A stretch of DNA of 64,000 nucleotides from Bacteroidales bacterium (GTDB lineage: Bacteria > Bacteroidota > Bacteroidia > Bacteroidales > P3), in the NCBI GenBank assembly GCA_017449525.1, contig JAFTFL010000002.1, positions 62,001-126,000 on the forward strand, given 5' to 3'. Of the stretch, positions 17,358 to 26,677 are shown in pieces. Within the stretch, counting starts at the first letter, position 1, and every line of letters starts with the position of its first letter. The notes under the pieces were generated by a model. It was not told the origin of the DNA and did not search any database. It saw only the letters and a program-made list of their open reading frames with translations. A program made the position numbers and the translations under genes.

Positions 17358-19196
17358 ATGATTTACGACATTCTTGCAATTCTCTATGTGGTGGGCTGCT
17401 TGGTAGGCCTGTGGTTTGTGTTCGGTAAAGCAGGGGAGAAGCCGTGGAAGGCGCTCGTGCCGATATACAACATCGTGGTGTGGATACGCATCTGCGGAAA
17501 GAGTTGGAAGTGGTACATCTACTTTCTGATACCGGCAATCAACATCTTCACCTTTCTTCTCCTTGTGGTTGAGACTGCCAAGACTTATCGTCGGTATGGT
17601 TTCTGGGAGCAGACCTTTGCCGTTATCCTACCGTGGATATACCTACCCATCTTGGGTTTGAGCCCAAAGATGCAGTATACCAATCCCGCCGACCTGCCAC
17701 CTCATAAGGTGAGCGAGTTGCGCGATTGGCTTGATGCCATAGTCTTTGCGCTGGTGGCGGCAGTCATCATTAGGGGCTATGTGGTGGAGTTTTACAACAT
17801 ACCCTCCTCGTCGATGGAGAAGTCGCTGTTGACGGGCGACTACCTGATGGTATCGAAGCTGGCCTATGGCCCACGGGTGGGCATGACGCCGCTGTCGGTG
17901 CCTTTGGTTCACAACGTACTGCCTTTGACCAACGGCCAAGTGGAATCGTATCTGAAGTGGATACAGTTGCCCTATCATCGCTTCCCAGGAACGAGCGGCA
18001 TCCGCAGGTTTGACGCTACGGTGTTCAACTACCCAGACGGCGACACCGTATGCACGCGCTTCCAAAGCAACCAGTCGTACCACGACTTGGTGCGCCGCTA
18101 TGGACGTGAGCGCGTACTGAATGACAAGGAACACTTTGGAAAAGTGGTGGCTCGGCCGGTCAACAAGAAAGAGAATTTTGTGAAGCGCACGATAGGTATG
18201 CCAGGTGAAACGCTGCAGATTATCGACCGCGTGGTGCATATTGACGGGCAGCCCATCGAGACACCCGCAGCAGCACAGTTCACCTACGCGGTGAGGATGA
18301 AGAAGTCTCTCGGCGACTACCTTGCCGACTTGTCGTCGGTAGGATTTGGTGTGGCCGAGGCACAGCAACGGAAGATGGAGAACGACTATCTGACCTTCGC
18401 TCGTGTGGGTATCTCGATGGAGGACTGGGAGAATGCACCCTATTACAACTACTTGCACCTAACCAATCGCCAACTGGAATGCGCCATGCGCTTTGCAGAC
18501 CAGTTGGACATCGTGGAACTGAAGAGCGACGACAGTCTACACCTAATACGGGTACTTCCGCAGAGCGATGTGGCCGTCAACGAGGCGGAAAACCTGCAGT
18601 TCTCTATGCGTTGGCAGCAAGCTATGAGCGACCTGTTTGACAGTCTGCTGGCACTTTCGCTGCCGCAGAGTGAACTGATGGGGTACAACCAGTACTACAC
18701 CGTGCCCCTGTCGGCAGACAAGGCAGCTCAACTGACCAAGAATCCCAACGTGGATGCTGTAATTCCTATTATAGCCCTCGCAGGGTATAGTGGTGAGACG
18801 TTGTTCCCCCATGCGGCTGGCTACAGTTGGAGTGTGGACAACTTCGGCCCCGTAACCATCCCCGCAGCAGGGCAGACGATAGCATTGTCGCCGAGCAACG
18901 TGGAGTTGTACAGACGTGCGATTGTCAACTTTGAGCATAACACACTTGAGGTAAAAGAGGGCAGCATATATATTAATGGTGTACTGTCTGAATCCTACAC
19001 GTTCCGCATGAACTATTATTGGATGATGGGAGACAATCGCCACAACTCGGCCGATAGCCGCTATTGGGGCTTTGTGCCGGAAGACCATTTGGTAGGGAAA
19101 GCATCGGCAGTGGTGTGGTCAAAAGACAAGGATAAACCACGCTTCCACCGTACTCGGTGGAACCGCATCCTGCGTGGTGCCAGTAGGATAGATTGA
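17358..19196 (+). CDS. lepB: Signal peptidase I (S26) with N-terminal membrane domain
   Basis: 612 residues, about twice the E. coli length but in keeping with the long Bacteroidota forms. Residues 1-110 hold three membrane segments resembling a DUF5684-type module. The peptidase follows: a membrane anchor (about 125-142), IPSSSMEKS with catalytic Ser152, and [12 protein letters not shown] with general-base Lys276. The last box '[27 protein letters not shown]' comes near the end. Between the Lys box and that last box is an insertion of more than 200 residues with no known domain. It cleaves Sec signal peptides on the outer face of the inner membrane. Confidence 0.94.
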   Translation: MIYDILAILYVVGCLVGLWFVFGKAGEKPWKALVPIYNIVVWIRICGKSWKWYIYFLIPAINIFTFLLLVVETAKTYRRYGFWEQTFAVILPWIYLPILGLSPKMQYTNPADLPPHKVSELRDWLDAIVFALVAAVIIRGYVVEFYNIPSSSMEKSLLTGDYLMVSKLAYGPRVGMTPLSVPLVHNVLPLTNGQVESYLKWIQLPYHRFPGTSGIRRFDATVFNYPDGDTVCTRFQSNQSYHDLVRRYGRERVLNDKEHFGKVVARPVNKKENFVKRTIGMPGETLQIIDRVVHIDGQPIETPAAAQFTYAVRMKKSLGDYLADLSSVGFGVAEAQQRKMENDYLTFARVGISMEDWENAPYYNYLHLTNRQLECAMRFADQLDIVELKSDDSLHLIRVLPQSDVAVNEAENLQFSMRWQQAMSDLFDSLLALSLPQSELMGYNQYYTVPLSADKAAQLTKNPNVDAVIPIIALAGYSGETLFPHAAGYSWSVDNFGPVTIPAAGQTIALSPSNVELYRRAIVNFEHNTLEVKEGSIYINGVLSESYTFRMNYYWMMGDNRHNSADSRYWGFVPEDHLVGKASAVVWSKDKDKPRFHRTRWNRILRGASRID

Positions 19197-19346
19197 GTTA
19201 GAGAGTATGCATAATCAACTGTTATCGTTGACAATCGGGCTGGATGTTGTTCACCGCAAGGGTGGATTATTATAATTTTTGTGATGCGATGTACAATAAA
19301 AAAAAGGCGATTATGTTAATGCAGTTGGATAAAACGATGAACTGAA

Positions 19347-19808
19347 ATGAGTATGTACGCCAATATCAAGACACCGAAGGGTACAATGAAAGCCCTGCTT
19401 TATGAGAAGGAGGTTCCAGGAACTGTCGCAAACTTTGTGTCGTTAGCCAGTAAAGGTTTTTACGACGGGTTGCGCTTTCACAGGGTTATTCCCGAATTTG
19501 TGATACAAGGAGGCTGTCCTTTCTCGCGCAATTTGGGCGACCCCAGAGTGGGTACGGGTGGACCAGGGTACACCATCAAGTGTGAGACCAATGCCGAAAA
19601 GCAGTATCACGACAGGGGTGTGCTTTCTATGGCGCATGCAGGCAAGGACACAGGAGGCTCGCAGTTCTTCATCTGCCACAACCGAGAGAATACGCAGCAT
19701 CTTGACGGTGTGCACACCTGTTTCGGAAAGGTGGTAGAGGGCTTGGAGGTAATAGATGCCATCAGGCCTGGAGACTTGATAGAGAGCGTTACGATAGTTG
19801 AACAATAA
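19347..19808 (+). CDS. Cyclophilin-type peptidyl-prolyl cis-trans isomerase
   Basis: 153 residues. Cyclophilin motifs: '[22 protein letters not shown]' (catalytic Arg), '[19 protein letters not shown]' and '[21 protein letters not shown]'. No signal peptide, so cytoplasmic. Starts ATGAGTATG; the first ATG is used. The 150-bp region upstream is A/T-rich, but I find no clean TAnnTTTG box. It is 17 bp ahead of the response regulator gene and probably in the same transcript. Confidence 0.94.
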   Translation: MSMYANIKTPKGTMKALLYEKEVPGTVANFVSLASKGFYDGLRFHRVIPEFVIQGGCPFSRNLGDPRVGTGGPGYTIKCETNAEKQYHDRGVLSMAHAGKDTGGSQFFICHNRENTQHLDGVHTCFGKVVEGLEVIDAIRPGDLIESVTIVEQ

Positions 19809-19825
19809 CTGAAGGAGGTTACTTC

Positions 19826-20521
19826 ATGAACTTGGGTATTAAACTTCTCGTGGCCGAGGATGACCCGAACTTAGGGACTATTCTCAAGGCGTACTTGACG
19901 CAAAAGGGATACACCGTATTCCTGGCAGCTGACGGTCAGCAGGCAATTGACCTTTTTCGCGCAGGCGAGATAGACGCATGCATTTTGGATGTGATGATGC
20001 CAGTGAAGGACGGATTCACGGTTGCTAAAGAGATCCGCAGGGTGGACAAAAGGATACCCATTCTGTTTCTCACGGCCAAAAACATGGAGAGCGATAAGCT
20101 GAAGGGGTTTGAGATTGGGGCTGACGACTATGTAACCAAGCCTTTCAGTATGGAGGAACTGCTGGCACGAGTGAACGCCACTATTCGACGCTCGTTTGAT
20201 GAGAACAAGCCAGAGAATAATGTGTTCAACTTAGGCCACTTTGTCTTTGACTATAACCACATGATGCTTACGATAAACGGCGAGTCGCGCAAGTTGACTT
20301 CGAAAGAGTCTGAACTGCTTCGCCTCTTCTGCATGAATTTCGGACAGGTGGTGGACAGGAGCAGCACCCTTCAGAAAATATGGCGTGATGACAGCTACTT
20401 TGCAGCACGGAGTATGGATGTCTACATTACGAAGCTTCGCAAATATCTACGTCCAGACGAAAGTGTGCAGATCGTCAACATTCACGGTGTTGGGTTTAAA
20501 CTATGCTTGCGTAACGAGTAG
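19826..20521 (+). CDS. rprY: OmpR/PhoB-type response regulator, RprY-like, without adjacent kinase
   Basis: 231 residues. Receiver domain with acidic pocket E11-D12-D13, phosphorylated Asp55 in 'CILDVMMPVKDG', Thr in 'LFLTAKN' and Lys in 'DDYVTKPFSMEEL'. The C-terminal winged helix (about 135-228) ends 'MDVYITKLRKYLRPDESVQIVNIHGVGFKL'. It is closest in style to Bacteroides RprY, whose kinase RprX is encoded elsewhere in many genomes. No histidine kinase lies within 20 kb here. The symbol is by resemblance only. Confidence 0.85.
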   Translation: MNLGIKLLVAEDDPNLGTILKAYLTQKGYTVFLAADGQQAIDLFRAGEIDACILDVMMPVKDGFTVAKEIRRVDKRIPILFLTAKNMESDKLKGFEIGADDYVTKPFSMEELLARVNATIRRSFDENKPENNVFNLGHFVFDYNHMMLTINGESRKLTSKESELLRLFCMNFGQVVDRSSTLQKIWRDDSYFAARSMDVYITKLRKYLRPDESVQIVNIHGVGFKLCLRNE

Positions 20522-20601
20522 TATAGAGACACGAAGTGCACAGGTAGCGTAGGTGAAGGCTGTGGCCTGCTGCTGAGTGCACGCAAACGTGGTCGGCTGT
20601 T

Positions 20602-21381
20602 ATGAAAATGACATTTTTGGGAACGGGTACCTCTATGGGGGTGCCCGTTCTTACGTGTAATTGCCAAGTGTGCCAGTCTGAGGATGCGCGAGATAAACGT
20701 TTGCGCTGCTCGGCACTGCTACAGACGAAGCAGGGTAAGTATATCCTATTAGATATAGGACCAGATTTCCGCAGTCAGATGTTTCGTGCCAATGTGCCGC
20801 GCATTGATGCTATCTTGGTTACGCATGCCCATCGAGACCACGTGGCTGGCATTGATGATGTGCGTCCATATAATTATGTGCAACGTGCACCACTCGATAT
20901 GTATGCCAACGAGCAGGCCGCATGTGCCATAATGCATGACTATCATTATATCTTCGAACCTCACCAGTATGCAGGACTACCTGAGATTACGATGCATACG
21001 GTGCGAGATGAGGAATGCTTGGAGGTGGCAGGTGAGCATGTGGTACCTGTGCGAGCTATGCATAAGGATTTGCCTGTATTGGCGTACCGCATTGGGCAGG
21101 TTGGCTATGTGACGGATGTTAGTTACATTGCAGCAGAAGAGTTGCAGAAGTTGGTAGGTGTGGATGTTCTTGTAGTGAATGCATTGAGAAAGCAAAAGCA
21201 TTATTCGCATTTTTGCTTGACTGAAGCACTGCATGTGATTGAGCAGGTGTCCCCACGATGTGCCTATTTGACACACGTGAGCCACGAGATGGGGCTGCAC
21301 GCGGAGGTGTCAACAGATGGCTCGTTGCCGAGTAATGTCTATTTGGCCTACGATGGATTGGAGGTGAGTGTAAAGGATTGA
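20602..21381 (+). CDS. Metallo-beta-lactamase-fold hydrolase, PhnP-like phosphodiesterase
   Basis: 259 residues. It starts 'MTFLGTGTSMGVPVLTCNCQVC'; the Cys cluster CNCQVC is the structural zinc site seen in PhnP-type enzymes. The active-site motif is THAHRDHVAGID, with further ligands at 'VTDVSYI' and 'LTHVSHEM'. PhnP acts on cyclic ribose phosphates, but in Bacteroidota without a phn locus the natural substrate is not known. The stop is followed almost at once by the GT2 gene. Confidence 0.9.
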   Translation: MKMTFLGTGTSMGVPVLTCNCQVCQSEDARDKRLRCSALLQTKQGKYILLDIGPDFRSQMFRANVPRIDAILVTHAHRDHVAGIDDVRPYNYVQRAPLDMYANEQAACAIMHDYHYIFEPHQYAGLPEITMHTVRDEECLEVAGEHVVPVRAMHKDLPVLAYRIGQVGYVTDVSYIAAEELQKLVGVDVLVVNALRKQKHYSHFCLTEALHVIEQVSPRCAYLTHVSHEMGLHAEVSTDGSLPSNVYLAYDGLEVSVKD

Positions 21382-21384
21382 GTG

Positions 21385-22293
21385 ATGAGGCTAAGCATCT
21401 GTATTCCGATATACAACTTCGACATTCGTCCTCTGGTGGGCGACTTGTTGCGTCAAACCAGTGGAGCAAGCGATGCGGTGGAGATTGTATGTATAGACGA
21501 TGCGTCGGATGAGCCTTTTTGCACGGCGAATAGGGAGGTGGCAAGCAAGGTTTGCTACATTTCTCTCGAACATAATATTGGTAGAGCCGCAATCCGAAAT
21601 TTGTTTCTGCAGTACGCGCAAGGAGATTATCTCCTTTTCTTGGATTGTGATGGTGGCGTGAGAAGTGGGTTTGTGCAGCGCTATTTGGATGTGCTACAAC
21701 AGGAACCTCAGGTGGTATGTGGTGGTAGGCATTATCCGAAACAAATGGATGATAGGAGGCATCATCTGCGATATGTGTATGGGGTACGTTGCGAATCAAA
21801 AGGTGCTGATGAACGTAGTGTGCATCCACATGCCTCATTTATGACCAATAACTTTGTTGTCAAGAAGGATGTGCTACAGCGCGTGCGTTTCGACGAGTCG
21901 TTGCGTCAGTATGGACACGAAGACACGCTGTTTGGATACGAGCTCTACCAGGCTGGTATTGGTGTCCTGCATACCAACAATGAGGTGGAGAACTTTGATG
22001 TGGAAGACAACGAACTCTTCTTAGAGAAGACGCGTTGTGGAATACGCAATTTGGCAAGGCTTTACGAACGGATGCAGGACGAGAAGCAATTTGTTTCTCT
22101 GGTGAAGTTGCTCAGATGGTATAGGCAATGCAGTCAACTTCACTTGACGGGCGTTCTCCATGTCGTTTTCCGAGCATCAAAACCTGTGCTGGAATGGGGC
22201 TTGAGGCGTGGTATAGCCAGTATGATGGCGTTCAATTTCTATAAGTTAGGCCTGCTGATCTCAGAATTTCGTCGCACAGCAGACGAGTCGTGA
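21385..22293 (+). CDS. Glycosyltransferase family 2
   Basis: 302 residues from ATG 21385; the GTG at 21382 is possible but less likely. GT-A features: 'RLSICIPIYNFDIRPLVGDLL', 'EIVCIDDASDEP', 'NIGRAAIRNLFLQYAQGDYLLFLDCDGG' (DxD-like site) and 'FDESLRQYGHEDTLFGYEL' with the ED acceptor motif. No membrane segment. It begins 3 bp after the hydrolase stop, so the two genes are co-transcribed. The sugar and acceptor are unknown. Confidence 0.87.
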   Translation: MRLSICIPIYNFDIRPLVGDLLRQTSGASDAVEIVCIDDASDEPFCTANREVASKVCYISLEHNIGRAAIRNLFLQYAQGDYLLFLDCDGGVRSGFVQRYLDVLQQEPQVVCGGRHYPKQMDDRRHHLRYVYGVRCESKGADERSVHPHASFMTNNFVVKKDVLQRVRFDESLRQYGHEDTLFGYELYQAGIGVLHTNNEVENFDVEDNELFLEKTRCGIRNLARLYERMQDEKQFVSLVKLLRWYRQCSQLHLTGVLHVVFRASKPVLEWGLRRGIASMMAFNFYKLGLLISEFRRTADES

Positions 22294-22362
22294 CATAGGT
22301 GCCGGGGTATGTATGTTCTTCTTTTTCAGAAATAATAGTTTATAACTTTGTAGGCTATGTCG

Positions 22363-22393
22363 TTGAGAGTGCGCTGGAAAATACCTATCTTTG
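22363..22393 (+). promoter_or_regulatory. Promoter of the DUF4199-GT2-HAD-DUF5715 cluster
   Basis: TTG (22363-22365), 20 bp, TATCTTTG (22386-22393), 19 bp before the ATG at 22413. This excludes the TTG start at 22404 as the more likely one. Confidence 0.8.
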
Positions 22394-22412
22394 TATATGA
22401 GGATTGTACTAC

Positions 22413-22940
22413 ATGAGGCTGATAAGGCAATATGAATCAGTTATCTATGGTAATTATCACAAGGCGGCTTTGCAGGGCGGTGTGGTGATAGGTCTTGCTT
22501 TGCTGGTTTACATTTTGTTGTTTTTCTTTGTTGGCAATCCAATCTCTTCGCCCGAAACATTTGGTATAGATGGTGTTCTATTCCTCTGCACAGGGAGTAT
22601 TTTTGTGCTATATCGTCGTCGCCTTCCTGATGGTAAGGTGAGTATGAAGGAGTTGATGTTGCTGGGTGTTGATGCCTGTCTGATAGGAGCTGCTTTGTAT
22701 GGAGTGGAATTGTACTTGTATGCTACTCTGCTTGACGTGCAGTTTTCGGACCGTTGTTTTTCGACGATGGCCAAAGGACTGCAGGATGCAGACGATACTC
22801 AAGTTGTAAATATCATTTCAAATTATAGTGCTGTCAACTGGGCACTGATGGGCTGCGTGCGTTTGGCTGTTATGTCTATCATTTTTGTCCTTGTGCTTGC
22901 GCTGTGTATGCGAACGGAAAAGAGCCGGTTGAAGCAGTGA
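22413..22940 (+). CDS. DUF4199 family membrane protein
   Basis: 175-residue membrane protein with four predicted transmembrane helices (about 20-40, 47-62, 75-95 and 145-170), separated by short loops. DUF4199 proteins are found throughout Bacteroidota, usually just upstream of a dolichol-phosphate-mannose-synthase-like GT2, exactly as here (22-bp gap). They are probably a membrane partner of that enzyme, but no activity is known. Confidence 0.8.
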   Translation: MRLIRQYESVIYGNYHKAALQGGVVIGLALLVYILLFFFVGNPISSPETFGIDGVLFLCTGSIFVLYRRRLPDGKVSMKELMLLGVDACLIGAALYGVELYLYATLLDVQFSDRCFSTMAKGLQDADDTQVVNIISNYSAVNWALMGCVRLAVMSIIFVLVLALCMRTEKSRLKQ

Positions 22941-22962
22941 ATACAAATAAAAGAATAACTCG

Positions 22963-23910
22963 ATGGATATTTCGATTGTAATTCCCCTCTTCAATGAGGA
23001 CGAGTCTTTGCCCCACTTGGCCCAGTGGATAGACCGCGTTATGCTGGCCAATGGGTACGATTATGAAGTTATCATGGTGGACGATGGAAGCAAGGATAAC
23101 TCTTGGAAAGTTATAGAGCAACTTCATGAAAACAACGCGGCGTATAAGGGTGTGAAGTTTCGCCGTAACTACGGCAAGTCTGCAGCTTTGAATGTGGGAT
23201 TCCAGCGTGCTGAGGGTGATGTTGTTATTACGATGGATGCTGACATGCAGGATAGTCCGGACGAGATACCAGAACTGTATCGCATGATTCGTGAAGAAGG
23301 TTACGACATGGTCAGCGGCTGGAAGAAGAAACGCTATGACTCTAAGTTGGCAAAGAATATTCCATCGAAGTTCTTTAACTGGACCACCCGACGTATGTCT
23401 GGTATAAAGTTGCATGATTTCAATTGCGGACTTAAGGCTTACCGGCACGACGTCGTGAAAAGTATAGAGGTGTATGGTGAGATGCATCGCTTCATTCCTG
23501 TCATAGCCAAGTGGGCAGGATTTACCAAGATAGGCGAGAAGGTGGTGCAACATAGAAAACGGGAATTTGGGGTAACGAAGTTCGGAATGAGTCGATTTGT
23601 CAATGGCTACTTGGACTTAATGAGTATCATGTTTATCTCCAAGTTCGGCAAGCAACCGATGCATTTCTTTGGACTTATTGGTTCGGTGTGCTTCTTGATA
23701 GGATTCATTGCCCTGGTTGTGGTATGTGTGATGCGCCTGTGTGGCGTGATGGCTCTAACAAACAGCGTATGGTTCTATCTCTCTATGTTTTTTGCCTTAC
23801 TTGGTGCAATGTTGTTCCTTACGGGCTTCTTGGGAGAACTGATATGCCGTAATTCACCTACGCGTAACACCTATCTAATAGAATGTGATATGACAGGGGG
23901 TGAGTTATGA
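22963..23910 (+). CDS. Polyprenyl-phosphate glycosyltransferase, GT2 (DPM1/GtrB-like)
   Basis: 315 residues. The GT-A domain begins 'MDISIVIPLFNEDESL', with 'VMVDDGSKDNSW' (39-48) and the metal site MDADMQD (D92, D94). 'KFRRNYGKSAALNVGF' and 'MHRFIPVIAKWAGF' are typical of DPM1/GtrB enzymes that load a sugar on an undecaprenyl carrier. Two C-terminal membrane helices follow (about 232-257 and 267-292). It overlaps the next gene by 4 bp (ATGA). The sugar is unknown. Confidence 0.9.
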   Translation: MDISIVIPLFNEDESLPHLAQWIDRVMLANGYDYEVIMVDDGSKDNSWKVIEQLHENNAAYKGVKFRRNYGKSAALNVGFQRAEGDVVITMDADMQDSPDEIPELYRMIREEGYDMVSGWKKKRYDSKLAKNIPSKFFNWTTRRMSGIKLHDFNCGLKAYRHDVVKSIEVYGEMHRFIPVIAKWAGFTKIGEKVVQHRKREFGVTKFGMSRFVNGYLDLMSIMFISKFGKQPMHFFGLIGSVCFLIGFIALVVVCVMRLCGVMALTNSVWFYLSMFFALLGAMLFLTGFLGELICRNSPTRNTYLIECDMTGGEL

Positions 23911-24485
23911 TTCATCCTCGACAGTTGCCTTTACAGCATGGAGCCTTGTTCCTTGATCGCGACGGTGTTATTAATCGTCGACTGGTGGGGACGTATGTGC
24001 TCCAGCCAGATCAGTTTGAGATGCTCCCTGGGGTGGCTGGTGCCATTGCCACTCTGTCAAATCTTTTTTCGAAGGTCTTCGTTGTAACCAATCAGCAGGG
24101 CATTGGCAAAGGGCTCATGTCTGAAGACGATTTACGACTGGTACATGAAAAGATGCTCTCTGAGATTACTTCGGCTGGGGGTCGAGTGGATAGCATATAT
24201 CATTGTTCGAGACTAAGTTCTGAACACTCGTTCATGCGAAAGCCTTCTGTTGGAATGGCGTTGCAGGCTGCAAGGGAGTATCCCTCCGTGAAGCTCAAGC
24301 AGTCTGTTATGGTTGGGGATATGTCAAGTGATATGCTCTTTGGTCGCCGTGCTGGAATGACTACAGTACTTGTTGGGGCAGAGGACGGTGTGGCACGTCA
24401 GTTTCCACACTTGGTGGACTATGCTTACAAGTCGCTTGCCGAGTTTGCCGAGGATTGGAACTCATACGCTTCTGCGATAGATTAA
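23907..24485 (+). CDS. HAD-IIIA phosphatase, GmhB/HisB-N-like, zinc loop lacking
   Basis: 192 residues. HAD motifs: LDRDGVI (catalytic Asp17, Asp19), 'VVTNQQGIGKG' (Thr61 region), Lys112 in 'FMRKPSVGM' and 'MVGDMSSDM' (Asp138, Asp142). The layout is that of D-glycero-D-manno-heptose-1,7-bisphosphate 7-phosphatase. The zinc-binding Cys/His loop of GmhB (four ligands before RKP) is reduced here to one Cys100, so the substrate may differ. ATGA overlap with the GT2 gene suggests a role in envelope sugar metabolism. Confidence 0.83.
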   Translation: MIHPRQLPLQHGALFLDRDGVINRRLVGTYVLQPDQFEMLPGVAGAIATLSNLFSKVFVVTNQQGIGKGLMSEDDLRLVHEKMLSEITSAGGRVDSIYHCSRLSSEHSFMRKPSVGMALQAAREYPSVKLKQSVMVGDMSSDMLFGRRAGMTTVLVGAEDGVARQFPHLVDYAYKSLAEFAEDWNSYASAID

Positions 24486-24498
24486 CTACGGCTGTACT

Positions 24499-25476
24499 AT
24501 GATGTATCGTCCCAATCAGAACGTTGCCAGCGACCCTCTACGGAAGCTAAGTCTTCAAAGAGGGAAACGCTCGGTGTTTTGGGCTCTGATACTGTTATGC
24601 TTTACTGGTACGGCAGTAATCATGGGGTTCAGCAAGATTGGGGATGCGCGAGAGGCGATGGTACAGAGAGACGTGAACGCCGAGAGTGATGCTGCCAGTG
24701 TGATGGGTTATGTGGAGGACAGATACGAGGTGGGTGAGTTTACACATAACTTTCATATGTGGAACTATGCAGAAGAATTTTGCGACCTAAATGATGTGCA
24801 ATTGCAAGCGGCAGCGGCTGTTGGCATCCCCAATCCAGGGGCGGTTGCCGAACCAGATAAGTACCATTTGCTTCAGCGTATTTCGTCAGGTCCTCTTTAT
24901 ATGGTGGATAGCATGCAGCACAGTTCGCCTCATCTTACGCATGAGGCACTACGTCTATTGGACTGCATTGGGAGCAGTTTTCAGCAGGTGATGGAGCAAC
25001 ATCCGTCGTTGTTTCCAGAGCGTGTGCGCCCTGTTGTTACCAGTGCGTTTCGAACAGAGCAACAGGTTCATCGGTTGCGTCGCAGGAATCGTAATGCGGC
25101 GGAGCAGTCATGCCATTGTTATGGTACAACGTTCGATCTGTCGTATTTGCGGTTTCAAGGTGAAGACTCTGTAGTGGGTGCCTCCATCTATATGAAGAAT
25201 GCTTTAGCAATGGTGTTGTACGAATTGCGTAGGGCAGGCTTGTGTTATGTGAAGTACGAACGTAGGCAGGCTTGTTTTCATATTACCCTACGCCCCAACA
25301 GTGCAATGGGTAGAACTGGTAGGTATGAAAGCGTAAACGTTCCAGTTCGTGATGATGGAATGCGAGATGTAGCCGAACCTACCAAGTACAGCTCCGAGCC
25401 AAGTCCAGCGCCTGTTATGCGTGTAGAGGCCAAGCGAGGGAATAATCTTGCCGATCACTCTTTTATTCAATATTGA
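24499..25476 (+). CDS. DUF5715 family protein, D-Ala-D-Ala peptidase-like fold
   Basis: 325 residues with an N-terminal membrane anchor (about 25-45). The C-terminal half has 'VVTSAFRTEQQVHRLRRRNRNAAEQS' followed by SCHCYGTTFDLSY. The S-x-H-x-x-G-x-x-x-D pattern is the metal-binding signature of M15/hedgehog-type peptidases, and 'CFHITLRP' supplies the likely last His. It is annotated DUF5715 in Bacteroidota. A periplasmic peptidoglycan-related role is plausible but unproven. The tail after about 275 is hydrophilic and unconserved. Confidence 0.8.
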   Translation: MMYRPNQNVASDPLRKLSLQRGKRSVFWALILLCFTGTAVIMGFSKIGDAREAMVQRDVNAESDAASVMGYVEDRYEVGEFTHNFHMWNYAEEFCDLNDVQLQAAAAVGIPNPGAVAEPDKYHLLQRISSGPLYMVDSMQHSSPHLTHEALRLLDCIGSSFQQVMEQHPSLFPERVRPVVTSAFRTEQQVHRLRRRNRNAAEQSCHCYGTTFDLSYLRFQGEDSVVGASIYMKNALAMVLYELRRAGLCYVKYERRQACFHITLRPNSAMGRTGRYESVNVPVRDDGMRDVAEPTKYSSEPSPAPVMRVEAKRGNNLADHSFIQY

Positions 25477-25506
25477 ACAAAATTAAATATAATCAATCTA
25501 ATAGAT

Positions 25507-26607
25507 ATGTCTCTTCAATGTGGTATAGTCGGCTTGCCCAACGTGGGGAAGTCCACCCTGTTTAACTGCTTAAGCAATGCTAAGGCTCAAGCTGCCAATT
25601 TCCCTTTTTGTACCATAGAACCTAATGTGGGCGTAATCACGGTGCCAGACGAGCGTCTCGCCAAACTTGTAGAAATCGAACATCCTGATAGTGTTGTGCC
25701 GGCCACTGTTGAGATAGTTGATATTGCAGGTCTGGTGAAAGGGGCTTCAAAAGGTGAAGGTTTGGGCAACAAATTCCTGGCCGACATACGTACGACGGAT
25801 GCCATTATTCATGTGTTGCGTTGCTTCGATGATGACAATATTACACATGTGGATGGCGCAGTAGACCCGGTGAGAGACAAGCAGACCATCGATTTGGAAC
25901 TCCAGTTCAAAGACCTTGAGACCATAGAGAACCGATACGAGAAAGAGCAGAAGAAAGCCAAAGCAGGTGGAGATATGAAAGCCAAAAAGCTTGTGGAAGT
26001 GATGGACTTGTACAAGGAGGCTTTGCTACAAGGTAGAAGTGCCAGAACGGTTCAATTGGACGAGTCGCAGCAGGAGGCTGCTAAGGATTTGATGTTGCTT
26101 ACGGCCAAACCGATACTCTATGTATGTAATGTTGATGAGGCTTCAGTGTTGAATGGCAATAAATATGTTGATGCGGTGCGTGAGGCCGTCAGTGGAGAGC
26201 ATGCTGAGGTGCTGGTCATCGGGGCGGCTATTGAATCAGACATAGCCGAGCTGGAGACCTATGAAGAAAAACAGATGTTCTTGGAGGATTTAGGACTATC
26301 TGAATCGGGCGTTAATCGATTGATAAAGGCGGCATACCATCTTCTCAACTTGCAGACATTCTTGACGGCAGGACCCAAGGAGTGCCGCGCTTGGACATTT
26401 AAGAAAGGGATGAAGGCTCCCCAGACGGCAGGCATTATCCATAGCGATTTCGAGCGTGGATTTATTCGGGCGGAGGTCATCAAGTACGACGATTATGTAG
26501 CACTCGGGTCAGAGGCTAAGTGTCGCGAGGCTGGCAAGATCGCCATCGAAGGGAAAGACTATGTGGTGCAGGATGGCGACATCATGCACTTCCGCTTCAA
26601 TGTGTAG
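25507..26607 (+). CDS. ychF: Redox-regulated ATPase YchF (Obg-like)
   Basis: 366 residues. 'GIVGLPNVGKSTLFN' (P-loop at 9-16), 'FPFCTIEPNVGVI', 'DIAGLVKGASKGEGLGNKFL' and 'YVCNVDE' (the altered G4 giving ATP preference) identify YchF/OLA1. The C-terminal TGS domain reads 'LQTFLTAGPKECRAWTFKKG' to 'AIEGKDYVVQDGDIMHFRFNV'. It binds ribosomes and takes part in stress responses. Confidence 0.97.
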   Translation: MSLQCGIVGLPNVGKSTLFNCLSNAKAQAANFPFCTIEPNVGVITVPDERLAKLVEIEHPDSVVPATVEIVDIAGLVKGASKGEGLGNKFLADIRTTDAIIHVLRCFDDDNITHVDGAVDPVRDKQTIDLELQFKDLETIENRYEKEQKKAKAGGDMKAKKLVEVMDLYKEALLQGRSARTVQLDESQQEAAKDLMLLTAKPILYVCNVDEASVLNGNKYVDAVREAVSGEHAEVLVIGAAIESDIAELETYEEKQMFLEDLGLSESGVNRLIKAAYHLLNLQTFLTAGPKECRAWTFKKGMKAPQTAGIIHSDFERGFIRAEVIKYDDYVALGSEAKCREAGKIAIEGKDYVVQDGDIMHFRFNV

Positions 26608-26677
26608 CGGCAAACGGCTATAGTACAATTTTTACGGAGTACATCCGTTCGTGCAGAACGACTCTTGAAGGGCAAGT

